This document shows positions 1-12,033 of a stretch of 64,000 bases of DNA, one piece after another (the stretch's first letter is position 1; each line of letters opens with the position of its first letter). Below the pieces are notes generated by a model. It was given only the letters and a program-made list of their open reading frames with translations. It made no database searches and was not told the origin of the DNA. The DNA is taken from the NCBI GenBank assembly GCA_947311845.1, contig CAMZMU010000041.1, positions 131,137,840-131,201,839 of the forward strand. Direction: 5' to 3'. The position numbers and the translations under genes were made by a program. Source of the DNA: Poa pratensis. Lineage: Eukaryota; Streptophyta; Magnoliopsida; Poales; Poaceae.

Positions 1-14
1 TGTTGTGTACTTAC

Positions 15-77
15 CCTGAGAAATCATTATGATGTGTGGAAGGATAACCATCAGGAGCATAACCACCTTCTCTCCAT
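15..77 (-). pseudogene. MEG/ESF1-like peptide gene, copy A, exon 1 only
   Basis: This is the signal-peptide exon of the left-most copy of the cysteine-rich peptide gene that is intact at 32,984-33,393. The ATG is at 77. The exon ends at the same G|GTAAGT donor as the intact copy (donor GT at 14-13), and exon 2 would lie left of the window. The exon is 63 nt against 67 nt in the intact copy because four bases (CAAG) are missing after the third codon. Reading from 77 therefore hits a stop after eight codons. A second ATG at 60 is in the correct phase with the splice site and would give a short hydrophobic leader (MLLMVILPHIIMISQ), so residual function is possible. Whether exon 2 is intact cannot be seen. 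Confidence 0.65.
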
Positions 78-360
78 GGTAATATAAGCTTCCTGGTATT
101 CTTAGATCTTCGTTTCTAGGGACTGTTCGTTATGCCTGAGAACCCGTATACTTGCAATATATATCCAACCAACGGATATGGTCTATGTTTAGTCACAAGT
201 AATTGTGGCAGCCTGGCGGCTTACCATGTACACTCAATTAGGATAATAAAATGCTCTAAATTTAGTGAATAGTGAATCCTTCAAATTTAGTGGTTAAACT
301 TTTTCTTAACCTTCTTAGTGCCTTATAAACTGTGATGGATGGAATACCTTAGTTACTACC
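78..360. repeat. 5' flank of peptide gene copy A
   Basis: This is the upstream flank of copy A. It aligns by eye with the upstream flanks of copy C (about 33,394-33,690) and copy B (about 23,752-24,050). Shared landmarks are TAGATCTTCGTTTCTAGG and the GGTCTATGTTTAGTCAC-like stretch. No other feature was recognised. Confidence 0.6.
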
Positions 361-1040
361 TCTATGGCTAGTCTAAGAGGCCCGGATTATAGTTTCACCT
401 CGGGCTCCAAAAATTTGATGACCGGCCTTGACCTCAGTTCCCAACCTCATTGTCTCGTTCCTATATTGGACTATCCCCTGATCAACGCCATTGACGAGGG
501 GACGCGAGGGCTGAGAGAAGTGGGCGATTTGTGCTTGTGGGACGTGAGCCCTGACGTGGTGGTCTGAGTCGTAAGAAGCCACCAGAAAAGACAACAAATT
601 GAGCCGCAACAAGGATTTTCCCTATGTTTGTTTTTAGAAAAGGGGTGCGGATCCCCTGCCTCTGCATCAAAATGATGCACACACTCAGCCGCATTTATTT
701 AAATATTCAGAGATTTCGAAGTTTACATCTCATGGGTCTTAAAATGGATACAAAGATCAACCACTTAAACAAAAAAAAACACTAAACATCAATCCTTCTA
801 GAATTTTCCCTATGTGTGCTCGACAAGGAATCGTTAGAGCCTTAGAGGACAATGAGGCATGTGTGGGTCAGCGATTGGTGGCACTAACAAAACTATAGGC
901 TGTGCAGCCACTGACAGAGGCGACGGCAGCCAAAACTGAAATCGGTGCTGGGCGGCAACGGAAAATGAACCTGGACTGCCCGTGGCGGCACCTTCATTTA
1001 CATGCACGAAATTACATTACACAAAAGTATCTGGTCTGCG
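361..1040. repeat. Tandem-array block, first copy (second at 40,081-40,720)
   Basis: This block of about 0.65 kb is repeated in the same orientation at 40,081-40,720, from GAGGC...GATTATAGTTTC through the shared ACATGCACGAAAT end. In copy A it directly follows the gene flank. Next to copy C it has been displaced by a Harbinger derivative, a LINE tail and three Helitrons. No convincing ORF spans both copies, so it is read as intergenic sequence of the ancestral repeat unit. Confidence 0.6.
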
Positions 1041-1290
1041 TTTACACTACATAACTAGTGTTGCGTGAGTGTAGTTCAGTGTTTCAGCCATGGATATTTG
1101 TGCATCCACGAGCCATCTTTCGAGGGAATAGTGGGTTCTCTTCTGGTGCCCGAGCACATGTGCACCCGTTATCTGTACCGACCATGTTACGTTGAGATTT
1201 GTGCATCGGGAGTTTGTCGGCAAGTGTGGGGGAAAGTAAAATCGAGGGAACGCGCGGTAAGTTTCAGCTGTCGTCATGTACTGTGGGCCC
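1041..1290. repeat. Start of the next array unit (matches 31,790-31,900)
   Basis: The stretch GAGTGTAGTTCA...GTTTCAGCCAT...GAGGGAA(C/T)AGTGGGTTCTC matches 31,800-31,890, which is the beginning of unit C. Finding the start of one unit right after the end of the previous one indicates an originally head-to-tail array. Short ORFs here differ from the other copy and are not supported. Confidence 0.5.
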
Positions 1291-1505
1291 GTGTATGAAG
1301 CTTCGTTTGGTCGTCCGTCAGCTAGAGGAGACGGCGTGTGGATTTCCCTTTTTTCATGTCCCGGAGAAACATGACGCCATATTAAACTGGAAACAGGATT
1401 TTCATACTGCCGTACTGGTACCGGTTCTATATTTCTTCCGCACGAGAGATGAGACTAGGGAATGGCGTAGGGGATGCAGTGGGGGTGGTGGGTGGAGCGC
1501 CGGAG

Positions 1506-1573
1506 ATGGATCTGCTGGCCCGGCGAGCTGCGGAGATGGAAGGGCTCGGGTTCTTGCTAGATTCAGTCGATAG
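1506..1573 (+). CDS. Possible first exon of an unknown gene
   Basis: A GC-rich open stretch starts at ATG 1506 and reads MDLLARRAAEMEGLGFLL, ending at an AG|GTAATG splice-donor-like site at 1573/1574. It has the look of a cereal first exon. The would-be intron holds the 11.9-kb retrotransposon inserted at 1,664. The next gene-like sequence on this strand after that insertion is the FAR1-related relic at 15,611, but nothing in the peptide ties the two together. No domain is recognised, and it may be a chance ORF. Confidence 0.25.
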
Positions 1574-1663
1574 GTAATGGATCTTGTACTCTGCATATCT
1601 TGATTAGCAGGTGTTCTAGCGCCAAGGGCATGTGAAAAAAAAATCACAAATGGCAGTGGTATG

Positions 1664-3190
1664 TGATAACCCCCAAGAGCAGGGGATCACTGTAGCACCT
1701 CTCAATGTGAAACTAGGGTATTGATCCGCAGGAGTAAGAAGAAAAAGTTATCTATTCCCTATAACTAAAGTGTCACAAGTTTTAGTTGATTATGCACTAA
1801 ACAAGTTTAAAGAACAAGATGGTTGATTTAATGGATGAAAGTTTAATGTAACAAAACAAGAATGTAAAAGTGTCCCAATCCTCTTCAATGCAAGAGGACA
1901 AGACAAATGTTTTCTCTTATAGGAACAATGGACATGGGTTCATGGGTTCACTCAATCCTCTCTCCCATCTATGTTGATTATCATGTTATAGATAAAAATA
2001 CACATAATTGTCATGCTTTAATGGTAAACTTCTATGACGGCTACATGTCCTAAAACACATAGTTGAAATAAAATAATCATTTGTGTTGCTAGGTCACCCT
2101 CGTAAGGCTAGCGTGGTTTGTTGTCACTCCCACATCATACTTCTTCTTTTTTACCCCCAGATAAAGGATGTTGGGCTGTATTGTGTCACTCAATACATAT
2201 GCCGTTGTCACATTGGCCATCCCGTACCTACATACATCATACTTCATAATGGACAATATTCTAAACACCAGTGCAATGATTCATATTTCGTGTGCATGAC
2301 CACATCTCTCTCATCTATCTACACTTGGTGGTGTCAATCACCTCATGACATGGATAAACAAGACATTATGTATAAATCGAACCATCACATGCATCATAGA
2401 ATATCTCCAAAGTATGACAAGTCATAAAAGATCCAACACAACGGTACATGCATAACAAATATCATCTGATACCACAATATCCACCATAGGAATTACATAT
2501 AGAGATCCATACTTATGCAAGGCACATCATATGGATTTCAACAATGATCATACATAGAGAGATTAGATCAAGTTACCACCACAAACCCAAAGTCCAGGGG
2601 GTGGACTACTCCCCCTTCATCATGGTGATGATGGTGGAGATGTTGGAGAAGATGGAGACCACCCCGGCAGCGCCCCGCCGGAGTTTTCCCCCTCCAATCT
2701 GCAGCTTCAGGTCTTCTGTTTCGTGGTTTTGTGTTTCTGCGGCGTTCCCTTCCGAAAGCCATCGGGGGACTATTTTTATAGTTGTTTTTAGGTCAAGGCG
2801 AAGGCACGGGGACGAAGATCGACGGCATCGGAGGCTCGAGGCCCAGGATAGGGGGTCCCACGCGTCCAAGGAATCTGGCCGCGTGGGCCCACCTCTTTTG
2901 GCCCTCGGGTTTCCATTTTTTCGCTTCCTTCGCTCCTACGCTTTGTTCCTTCCAAAAAAAATGATCCCCGCAAAATATTAGGTCATTTGGACGTCGTTTG
3001 GGTCCCTGAAACATCAAAATATAGAAAATAGGGTTTTCTGCGAGTGCAGGGTTAATTCCAGAAAAATAGAGAAGCTGTGAAATATTCCCAAAATCAATAT
3101 AAAACAATGATATAACCCTTATATGATGCAAATGTGATTGAAATATAAGTAATATATTGCAAAGTTCATGTATGTAGTTTACATGCATCA
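1664..3190 (-). repeat. 3' LTR of the outer element
   Basis: Read on the minus strand it starts TGATGCATG (3,190) and ends in ...CA (1,664). It pairs with 12,034-13,543 along its length with scattered substitutions. It contains about 16 bp near 3,058-3,075 that the partner lacks. The ORFs inside it (for example 2,544-2,981) recur in the partner and are LTR sequence, not genes. Confidence 0.88.
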
Positions 3191-3227
3191 ACATCCCCAA
3201 GCTTAGCCTATACTCGTCCTCGAGTAT
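3191..3227 (-). promoter_or_regulatory. Polypurine tract and adjacent stem-loop (outer element)
   Basis: On the minus strand a tract TAAGCTTGGGGATGT abuts the 3' LTR and would prime plus-strand DNA synthesis. Just upstream is a 7-bp stem ATACTCG/CGAGTAT with a 4-nt loop (3,210-3,227). The same 15-base tract recurs inside the element at 11,238-11,252. Confidence 0.7.
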
Positions 3228-4746
3228 GAAGGTGACAAAACTAACATGGTCTTTGCTTTTTAATACTATCAATGGATATCAAAGATGATTACTATTGCTA
3301 CATAAAATCAAATGATTCATTCTTCAAAAGAATAGCAATATACAAGATAGATTATGAAGTGATATCAAATATTCAATGTACGGATGTTCAATGATAATTC
3401 ACAAAGTGTAACATAGAAGAAAGTACTATGGACCAAATGTATGCATAATAAAGAGTAAAAACATCCTATAATGGTCATAGAGTATTCTTGTAAATCTGAA
3501 TATAAAAGGTGGACACTTTGAAAAGATATATAAATAAGTAGAGGTAAAACATGAATAAGTTTCATCTAGCTTCCAAATGCTTCAACTTAAGTTAATGTTT
3601 GCAATGTGGTATCCATTGGTGTGGAGCTCTCATTACCCCTATCATAGCATCTTGAATGGTTAAAGTTTAAAGTGAAAGCAAATATGAGTAGTGTTCTTGA
3701 CAAAGTATGGGTTGAATGCCTCATGCCCCATGAATACAAGTAACTACACCACGGTGTTACTCAACTCGGGCCACAAAGCAAGTTCAAATTAAAGTCATTG
3801 CAAGTAATATAATAGCGTCATCAAGAGCGTCAACTGGGGTACCTCTTGCCTCAGGACATGGAAACTAGCCCATGTCAAAATGACAAGACAAACAGACAAT
3901 GAACAATCTCAGCAGTCTTTTATTTACTATTTGTATAGCTTTTTATTATGACGTGCATCACTGAATGTTCACTTTGGTGCGCTATAAATTTCCACCATGA
4001 ATGATGCATAGCTTAGGTTAGCGGCCCAGACGTCTCTCTAACCATTTATACAAACTCCTCAAACTTACTAAGTTTCGACATTTATTTGGCACCATGATAA
4101 GCATCCATAAACAAAAGTACATGATATCAACTAAATATAATTAAGAGCACGTTGAAAGCTTGCCATGTGATAGCACATATGAGCTAACTCCCAACCAAGA
4201 CTCTTGTCAAGCATACAAATTCATAATTTTAATCACAATGGTTCATGTTTATTAAGTGCAATAAAAGTAAAGTGTGCATCAAGTTCGTGAGAGCTTTTTA
4301 ACCAACTTTCCCATAACAATCAATAACATAAGCATTTTAATTCAAAAGTATAGATAATACAATATAACATGATAAACATACTCGGGATAGCATTAAGCTA
4401 ATAGGTAGATATGGTGGACTCACTGGAAAACTTTGATTGAAGGTGTTGGAAAACAAGTTTTTACTTGTTGGAATTTTTGGGCTAGCAAAAGGGAGAAAGT
4501 TGACCGTCTAAATGCATGCATAAGTGTCCATAGAACTAATCAATCCATGTTAAACAATGTAAAGTAACATTCAGCATCAAAATATGAATAAAAGATAGCT
4601 CTCGATAAAACACTTGCAAATTAATACTCATTAAAAAGCACATGAATCATGCAACTAATGTATCATTTTGAATCAACTCAAACATCCCTTTCCCAATCTT
4701 TTTAACAGCATCCAACTTAATTCAACCCAAATTTCCAGTAGCTCTG

Positions 4747-6095
4747 TGATTGCGTGGATCACACGTTCGCTGGGAGACCCCAAGAGGAAGGTATGATGCA
4801 GTCTAGAAGCAGTTTTCCCTCAGTATGAAACCAAGGTTTAATCGAACCAGTAGGAGCAAGAAATCACTTCGGAAGGTTGTCACTGGCGCGCTGACATGGA
4901 ATCTGCACACAACACAATCAAACTATTTTGCCCCAACGAAACAGTGAGGTTGTCAATCTCACTGGCTTGCTGAAAACAAAGGTTTAAACATATGGTGTGG
5001 AAAACAGTAGTAAATTGCAGAGAATGAAAAGGAACAGTGTTTGTAGTTGGTTGTATTATCAGTGTAAAAGAATGGACCGGGGTCCACAGTTCACTAGTGG
5101 TGTCTCTCCATAAAAGAGAACTAACATGCTGGGTGAACAAATTACAGATGGACAATTGACAAAATATTGAGCGCATGACAATGCATATATATGACATGAT
5201 GATTACTATGATATTCATGTGGGCATTACGACAAAATACATAGACCGTTATTCCAACAGTGTCTATGACTAATAATCCACCGCCAGGTTGTCATACCGAG
5301 TTCCCCGTTGGTATTAAGTTGCAAGCAACGGATAATTGCATTAAGTAATGTGCATAAAGTAAACAAATGCATTAGACCTAACGGCGTACCCTTAAGCTAA
5401 GCATCAGTTATTTTATCCCTAGTGGTAACAGCACATTCACAATCTTAGAAGTTATTGTCACTCTCCCAGATTACCGGAGGCATGAACCCACTATCTAGCA
5501 TAAATACTCACTCTTGGAGTTACAAGCATATACTTGGCCAAAGCATCTACTAGTAACGGAAAGCATGCAAGATCATAAATAACATATAAGATAGATTGAT
5601 AATCAACTTGACATAGTATTCAATATTCATCGGATCCCAGCAAACACAACATGTAGCATTACAATAAGATGATCTTGATCATGATAGGCAGCTCACAAGA
5701 TCTAAACATGATAGCATAAAGTGGAGAGACAACCATCTAGCTACTGCCATGGACCCGTAGTCCAAGGATGAACTACTCACGCATCACTCCGGAGGCAGGC
5801 ATGGTGATGTAGAGCTCTCCACGTGGCTCCCCTCCGTGTCTCCTCTGGACTCCGTCTTCGTGTTGGAAAAATAGGAGGTTCTGTCTAAGTTTCGTCCAAT
5901 TCCGAGAATATTTCCAGACTAGCTTTTCTGGAATACAAAAACAGCAGAAAACAGGAACTGACACTGTGACATCTTGTTAATAGGTTAGTCCGAGAAAATG
6001 CATAAAAATGCTATGAAGTGTATATAAAACATGTAACAATTGGTATAATATCAACATGGAACATCAGAAATTATAGATACGTTTGAGACGTATCA
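4747..6095 (-). repeat. 3' LTR of the nested element, with a 234-bp deletion
   Basis: It is 1,349 bp against 1,583 bp for its partner. The difference is one gap at about 5,820, where GAGCTCTCC runs straight into ACGTGGCTCC. The partner has the extra bases between the same flanks (about 10,564-10,797). The related LTR at 54,662-56,086 also has this region, so the short form is the deletion. The ORF at 4,880-5,218 is LTR sequence. Confidence 0.88.
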
Positions 6096-6132
6096 AGCAT
6101 CCCCAAGCTTAGTTCTACTCGTCCTCTAGTAG
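6096..6132 (-). promoter_or_regulatory. Polypurine tract and stem-loop (nested element)
   Basis: On the minus strand TAAGCTTGGGGATGCT directly precedes the 3' LTR. A CTACT/AGTAG stem lies next to it (6,115-6,132). Near-identical tracts recur internally at 7,881-7,895 and 7,938-7,953. Confidence 0.7.
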
Positions 6133-8599
6133 GTAAAACGATAAAAACAAAATAATTTCTGAGAATACTGTAAAGCACATGTTATGAATGAAGTGATCCA
6201 GGTCAATGGTCTATAGTTTGCTAACAAGTAGATAATGAGCAAACAACTGAATCATATAAGCAAAAACTTTTCATGAATAGTACTTCGAGACAAGCATCAA
6301 GGAGTTTTGCATAAGAGTTAACTCATAAAGCAATAGATTCTAAGCAAAAGGTATTTAAGCAACACAAAGGAAGATTTAAGTTTTAGCAATTTCTTTCAAC
6401 TTTCAACATATATATCTCATGGATATTTGTCAACACAAAGCATATAATAAGTGCAATATACGAGCATATAAAAATTGTTGCACCAAAGTTGACACTAGTG
6501 TTTGCATCTAAGATAGAAAGAAGTAGGTAAACTGACTCAACATAAAAGTAAAAGAAAGGCCCTTCGCAGAGGGAAGAAGGGATTAAATCATGTGCTAGAG
6601 CTTTTTATGTTTTTGAAATCATATAGAGAGTAAAAATATAAGTTTTGAGAGGTGTTTGTTAATTGTCAACGAATCAGAAAATGGAAAGTACAATATGACC
6701 CCTACCAAACAGACTTTTAAGAGCGGCTCCCATGAAGGACGTTATTTCTACCAGCAAGGCAGATCATCCCTCTTTCTCTTTTGTTTACACATGCAGATAT
6801 TTCACTGTTTGTCATTGCTTGACTGATAAATCAGGGCAAAAATATGAAGAGAATTAAGCAGTTAAAGTTGTAATTAATTGGGACTGGGCACCCCATTTGC
6901 CAGCTCTTTTTGCAAAATTAATGGATAAGCGGATGTATATGCCGCTAGTTCGGTAGTAAAGTCTATTTGACAGTTGACATAAAGACATCCACCCCGTCCT
7001 CATGAGCTTGGTAAACATTGACACAAAATAGGAGTAATAAAGTTTGAATAGTTTAAAGGTAGCACATGAAAAATTTACTTCGAATGGCAAGAAAATACCA
7101 CATATAGGTAGTTATGGTGGACACAGATGGCATGGATTTGGCTCAAGGTTTTGGATGCACGAGAAGCATTCCCTCGCAGTACAAAGTTTAGTCTAGCAAG
7201 GTTATTTGAAGCAAACACAGGATATCAACCGACACAGCAAGGCTTATATGAAAACATATTGCAAGCATTATAAGACTCTACACTGTCTTTCTTGTTAACC
7301 AAACATGCAAACCAAATTTCAACGAGGTTTACGGTAATTCTTCATTAATAGGTTTTAACTACATGATACAAAAGCTTAATCATGAACTAATTGATAACTC
7401 AAAACAATTGACAAGTATCAAATTATCCAATACAATGATCTACAAGAATATGTAAGCTTTTTCCATTATACCATCTACCACATGCAACATTTTCTGTTCC
7501 AACCAAACACCAATCAATTTATTTCAACATAAACTCTCCAAACAATTATAAGTGAATCAATAGAGTACTTTATTTAAAATAACTAACAGCTCTGAATAAG
7601 AGATGCATGGAAAACAGGAGCTAAAAGCATAGCAATAGCTAGACAAGAATACTCAACAAGTATAAGTGAAGAATAGGAGTATTCATATGAAAAAGCGGAG
7701 CGTGTCTCTCTCCCAATCAAGAATGCTGGGGTCCAATCAAGTTGACCATACGAAAAATAAAATACTGAAAATAAAAGCACACAGACGCTACAAGTAAAGC
7801 ACATATGATGTGAAAGAATTAAAATATAGTTTCACTAGAGATGACCTGATAAGTTGCTGATAAAGAAGGGGATGCCCAAGGCATCCCCAAGCTTAGACGC
7901 TTGAGTCTTCTTGAAATATGCTGGGGTGATCCATGGGAGCATCCCCAAGCTTAAGCTTTTCACTCTTCTTGATCACATTATATCATCCTTCTCTCTTGAC
8001 CCTTGAAAACTTCCGCCACACCAAACTCAAAGTAATTCTCATTAGAGGGTTAGTGCACAATCAAAAACTCACATGTTCTATAAGGACACAAACATGACCG
8101 TTACTTTTAACATTAGCTACTGCCACTGATGTTATGTGAAGCTCTTCACCCTAAAAAAGAATTCCACTCAACACTAGTAAAAGAGAGAATGCGAAAAATA
8201 AAAGACAGAATCTGTCTAAACAGAACAGTCCGCAAAGATGAATTTTTTCGAGGCACTTACGTTGCTCAGATCGAAAAACTTTGAACTAACTAAAGATGCA
8301 TACATATATCAGGATTACGCACAAAAATTTCAGATTTAAATAAATTTTCTGTGATTTTACAGAATTAAAACGGTGAACAGCAGAAATCTGTTCCTGCGCA
8401 GAAATCCAAATCTAGCATCATCTTCCTATTAGAGGCAATACTTGGCACAACAATGCGATAAAATAAAGATACAAAGGAATTGTTACAGAAGTAAACAACT
8501 CCTTGACTCAAAAAAGAAAAATTGCAGAAATAAAATAATGGGTTGTCTCCCATAAGCGTTTTTCTTTAACGCCTTTCAGCTAGGCGCAGAAAGTAAGAA

Positions 8600-9242
8600 T
8601 CAAGTGTTTCCAAGTGAAGAAGCATCAACAGAAAGGTTGGAAGTTTTCTCAACAATGCATTGTATCTTATCTATATAAGTTTCAGAAACTTCTTTTTCAT
8701 TACTTTTAGGCACACTATCCTCATCAAATAAATTTTCAGGAACAATCCAATCAAAATTCTTTTCTAGTGCCTCATGCATGCCTACAAACTTAAAAGGTAT
8801 TGGTATCTTAACTTCCCCCTCATAATTAGTTTCTTTAGTGTATTTAATCCTCTCTTTTCTAATTTCTCAAGTGTATTAGTAACATCAATATAATAGCCAA
8901 GCATCTTATATCGAATAAAAACTTTTCTAGCTTCTTAGCAACATCACCAAATTCTTTAAGCAAGGTTTCTAGAACAAAATCTTTCTTTTCACCATCTTCC
9001 ATATCATGAAGTTTAAGGAACATATGCTGCATTATAGGATTCAGATTGACAAACCTAGCTTCCAACATGTGAACTAGAGAAGCTGTAGCAATTTCATAAT
9101 TTGGAGCAAGTTCTACCAAGGGTCTATCTTCAAAATCTTTAAGCCTACTAATGTGACCCAAGAATTCCTCAATGTTATCTCTTCCAATGATAGACCCACT
9201 ACCCACAGATATGTCTTTTAAAGTATACTTAGGGAGAAGCAT
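8600..9242 (-). pseudogene. gag-like ORF of the nested element, frameshifted
   Basis: From ATG 9,242 an open frame reads MLLPKYTLKDISVG and continues with alternating acidic and hydrophobic residues (EEFLGHISRLKDFED, LETLLKEFGDVAKKLEKF) to about 8,870. Coding character then resumes in another frame (VGMHEALEKNFDWIVPEN) to a stop at 8,600-8,602. The break near 8,860-8,880 is a frameshift. Its position after the primer site and the helical, charged composition fit a capsid-type gag protein, but there is no zinc knuckle and no similarity I can name. It could equally be a family-specific leader protein. No polymerase follows. Confidence 0.5.
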
Positions 9243-9460
9243 GATGAAATAATAGAAATAAATAAATGCAAGTAACTTTTTTTTTGATAAATAAAGCAAA
9301 CAAGACTAAATAAAAATAAACTAAGCAAGACAATAACAAAGTAAAGAGATTGGAAGCGTGAAACTCCCCTTGCAGAAATCCTCTTGCTTCCCAATATAGC
9401 GTCAGAAAATATGGCGTGTGGAAGGAAGGCAAGGAGATTGCTGAACCGAAGTGCTTCTGC

Positions 9461-9478
9461 TCCCCGGCAACGGCGCCA
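9461..9478 (-). other. Primer binding site for tRNA-Asp (nested element)
   Basis: Same 18-base tRNA-Asp complement as at 12,006-12,023, here 11 nt from the LTR. This fixes the right-hand LTR as the 5' one. Confidence 0.9.
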
Positions 9479-9489
9479 GAAAATATGCT

Positions 9490-11072
9490 TGATTGCGTGG
9501 ATCACATGTTCGCTGGGAGACCCCAAGAGGAAGGTATGATGCAGTATAGAAGCAGTTTTCCCTCAGTATGAAACCAAGATTTAATCGAACCAGTAGGAGC
9601 AAGAAATCACTTCGGAAGGTGGTCAGTGGCGCGCTAACGTGGAATCTGCACACAACACAATCAAACTACTTTGCCCCAACGAAATAGTGAGGTTGTCAAT
9701 CTCACCGGCTTGCTGAAAACAAAGGATTAAACGTATGGTGTGGAAAACAGTAGTAAATTGCAGAGAATGAAAAGGAACAGTGTTTGCAGTTGGTTGTATT
9801 ATCAGTGTAAAAGAATGGACCGGGGTCCACAGTTCACTAGTGGTGTCTCTCCATAAAAGATAACTAACATGCTGGGTGAACAAATTACAGCTGGGCAATT
9901 GACAAAATATTGAGCGCATGACAATGCATATATATGACATGATGATTACTATGATATTCATGTGGGCATTACAACAAAATACATAGACCGTTATTCCAAC
10001 AGCGTCTATGACTAATAATCCACCGCCAGGTTGTCATACCGAGTTCCCCGTTGGTATTAAGTTGCAAGCAACGGATAATTGCATTAAGTAATGTGCGTAA
10101 AGTAAACAAATACATTAGACCTAACGGCGTACCCTTAAGCTAATCATCGGTTATTTTATCCCTAGTGGCAACAGCACATCCACAATCTTAGAAGTTATTG
10201 TCACTTTCCCAGATTACCGGAGGCATGAACCCACTATCTAGCATAAATACTCACTCTTGGAGTTACAAGCATCTACTTGGCCAAAGCATCTACTAGTAAC
10301 AGAAAGCATGCAAGATCATAAATAACATATAAGATAGATTGATAATCAACTTGACATAGTATTCAATATTCATCGGATCCCAGCAAACACAACATGTAGC
10401 ATTACAATAAGATGATCTTGATCATGATAGGCAGCTCACAAGATCTAAACATGATAGCATAAAGTGGTGAGACAACCATCTAGCTACTGCCATGGACCCG
10501 TAGTCCAAGGATGAACTACTCACGCATCACTCCGGAGGCAGGCATGGTGATGTAGAGCTCTCCGGTGATGATTCCCCTCTCCGGCAGGGTGCCGGGAAGA
10601 GCTCCTGAACCCTCCCGAGCTAGGGTTGACGGCGGCGGCGTCTCTGCAACATTTTCGTGGATAATGGCTCGGGGATTTAGGGTTTTCGCGTCGGGAGGAA
10701 TAAATAGGCGAAAGGGTGGTGGCTGCGGAGCCACGAGGGCCCCACACCACCCCACGGCGCGGCAGGGGGGCCTGCGCGGCCCCATGGTTTGGGCGCCACG
10801 TGGCTCCCCTCCGTATCTCCTCTGGACTCCGTCTTCGTGTTGGAAAAATAGGAGGTTCTGTCCAAGTTTCGTCCAATTCCGAGAATATTTCTAAACTAGC
10901 TTTTCTGGAATACAAAAACAGCAGAAAACAGGAACTGGCACTGTGGCATCTTGTTAATAGGTTAGTCCCAGAAAATGCATAAAAATGCTATGAAATGTAT
11001 ATAAAACATGTAACAATTGGTATAATATTAACATGGAACATCAGAAATTATAGATACGTTTGAGACGTATCA
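9490..11072 (-). repeat. 5' LTR of the nested element
   Basis: Full-length 1,583-bp LTR, TG...CA bounded, partner of 4,747-6,095. The GC-rich insert relative to the partner (10,564-10,797) includes the ORF-rich stretch near 10,565-10,894, which is LTR leader sequence rather than a gene. Confidence 0.88.
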
Positions 11073-12005
11073 CTCTCTCATAACATAAATGAAAAGTGGT
11101 GGTCTCACAAATAAAAACCAAACCGAAATAACAAAAATAAAAGACGCTCCAAATTTATGCGATAAAGTGCATTGATCGAAAAACAGAAGTTAGACGTGTG
11201 CAAACCGAGAGTGTGTTGGTCCAATGGGGTTGTCTTCACATCCCCAAGCTTATGGTCTTCACCATCCATGCATAACTCTTGGGGCATCTCCTCTAATCCC
11301 TGTGAAAAAACTTCAAAACACCGTTTCTCCCATCTTTTTTCTGTGGGGTGACATTAGTAGTGATAGACAAATGAATTGCTTGCTGCATAAAATCCTTAAA
11401 CAAAAATGTGATACATGTCCAGAAAGTATATAATGTTGTATGCCTACTTATAAACTCAATTGGAACAAAAAGATTCAAGCTAAAAGTTCAAAGAATGCAT
11501 CAAACAAAATGGGACAGAATCTGTCCAGAAAAACAGCAGCAGCAAAACGCATTTTTCTACCCTACTTATATATGTCGAAAAAATCTGAAAACATTTACGC
11601 CTACAGAGGATGAAAATTTGCAATTACAGTTCAAATTTCAGCTCATTCGGAGTTACAGAATAGAAATGAAAAATCGTACCGTGCACAGATTCGTGCTGGA
11701 ATAAAATCTCCGAATACAAATAGCAAGTTTTCAAACCAAAACGGGTAAAATAGCAAATAAAATATGAAACCGAAATACAAAAGATAACGAGAAACTGAAA
11801 ATAAAAAGATAAATGCAAAGCTGAAATTTAAATATGATATGCAAGACAATAACAAAACAAAATAAAATGATTTGAAGGTAAAGATGGATAAGATGATGCT
11901 CACGTAGGTGCAACCTCCCCAATCTTAGGTGATTGTAAGATATAAAACAAGATAAAATAAATCTAAAGTCTAGTGTACACAAGAATAGAAACTTAATCGC
12001 TACGC

Positions 12006-12023
12006 TCCCCGGCAACGGCGCCA
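12006..12023 (-). other. Primer binding site for tRNA-Asp (outer element)
   Basis: On the minus strand the sequence is TGGCGCCGTTGCCGGGGA, the exact complement of the 3' end of plant tRNA-Asp including CCA. It is separated from the 5' LTR by 10 nt. Confidence 0.9.
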
Positions 12024-12033
12024 GAAAAGTACT

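Larger units (their letters stand above)
4747..11072 (-). mobile_element. Athila-type Ty3/gypsy element with gag-like ORF only, nested
   Basis: LTRs at 4,747-6,095 and 9,490-11,072 begin TGATACGTCTCAAACG on the minus strand. The flanks CTCTG (4,742-4,746) and CTCTC (11,073-11,077) look like a 5-bp target duplication with one change. A tRNA-Asp primer site lies 11 nt inside the right LTR. The internal region is only about 3.4 kb and carries a gag-like ORF (8,600-9,242) but no protease, RT or integrase, as in terminal-repeat-with-gag elements. It sits inside the element at 1,664-13,543 and is therefore younger than it. Confidence 0.87.

Noticed and set aside
2544..2981. 145-aa ORF and its near copy at 12,915-13,394
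   Set aside because: Both lie at equivalent positions in the two LTRs of the outer element, so they are repeat sequence and not a duplicated gene.
4880..5218. 112-aa ORF, repeated at 9,623-9,961 and similar at 55,789-56,097
   Set aside because: Present in every LTR of that family. No domain; explained as LTR sequence.
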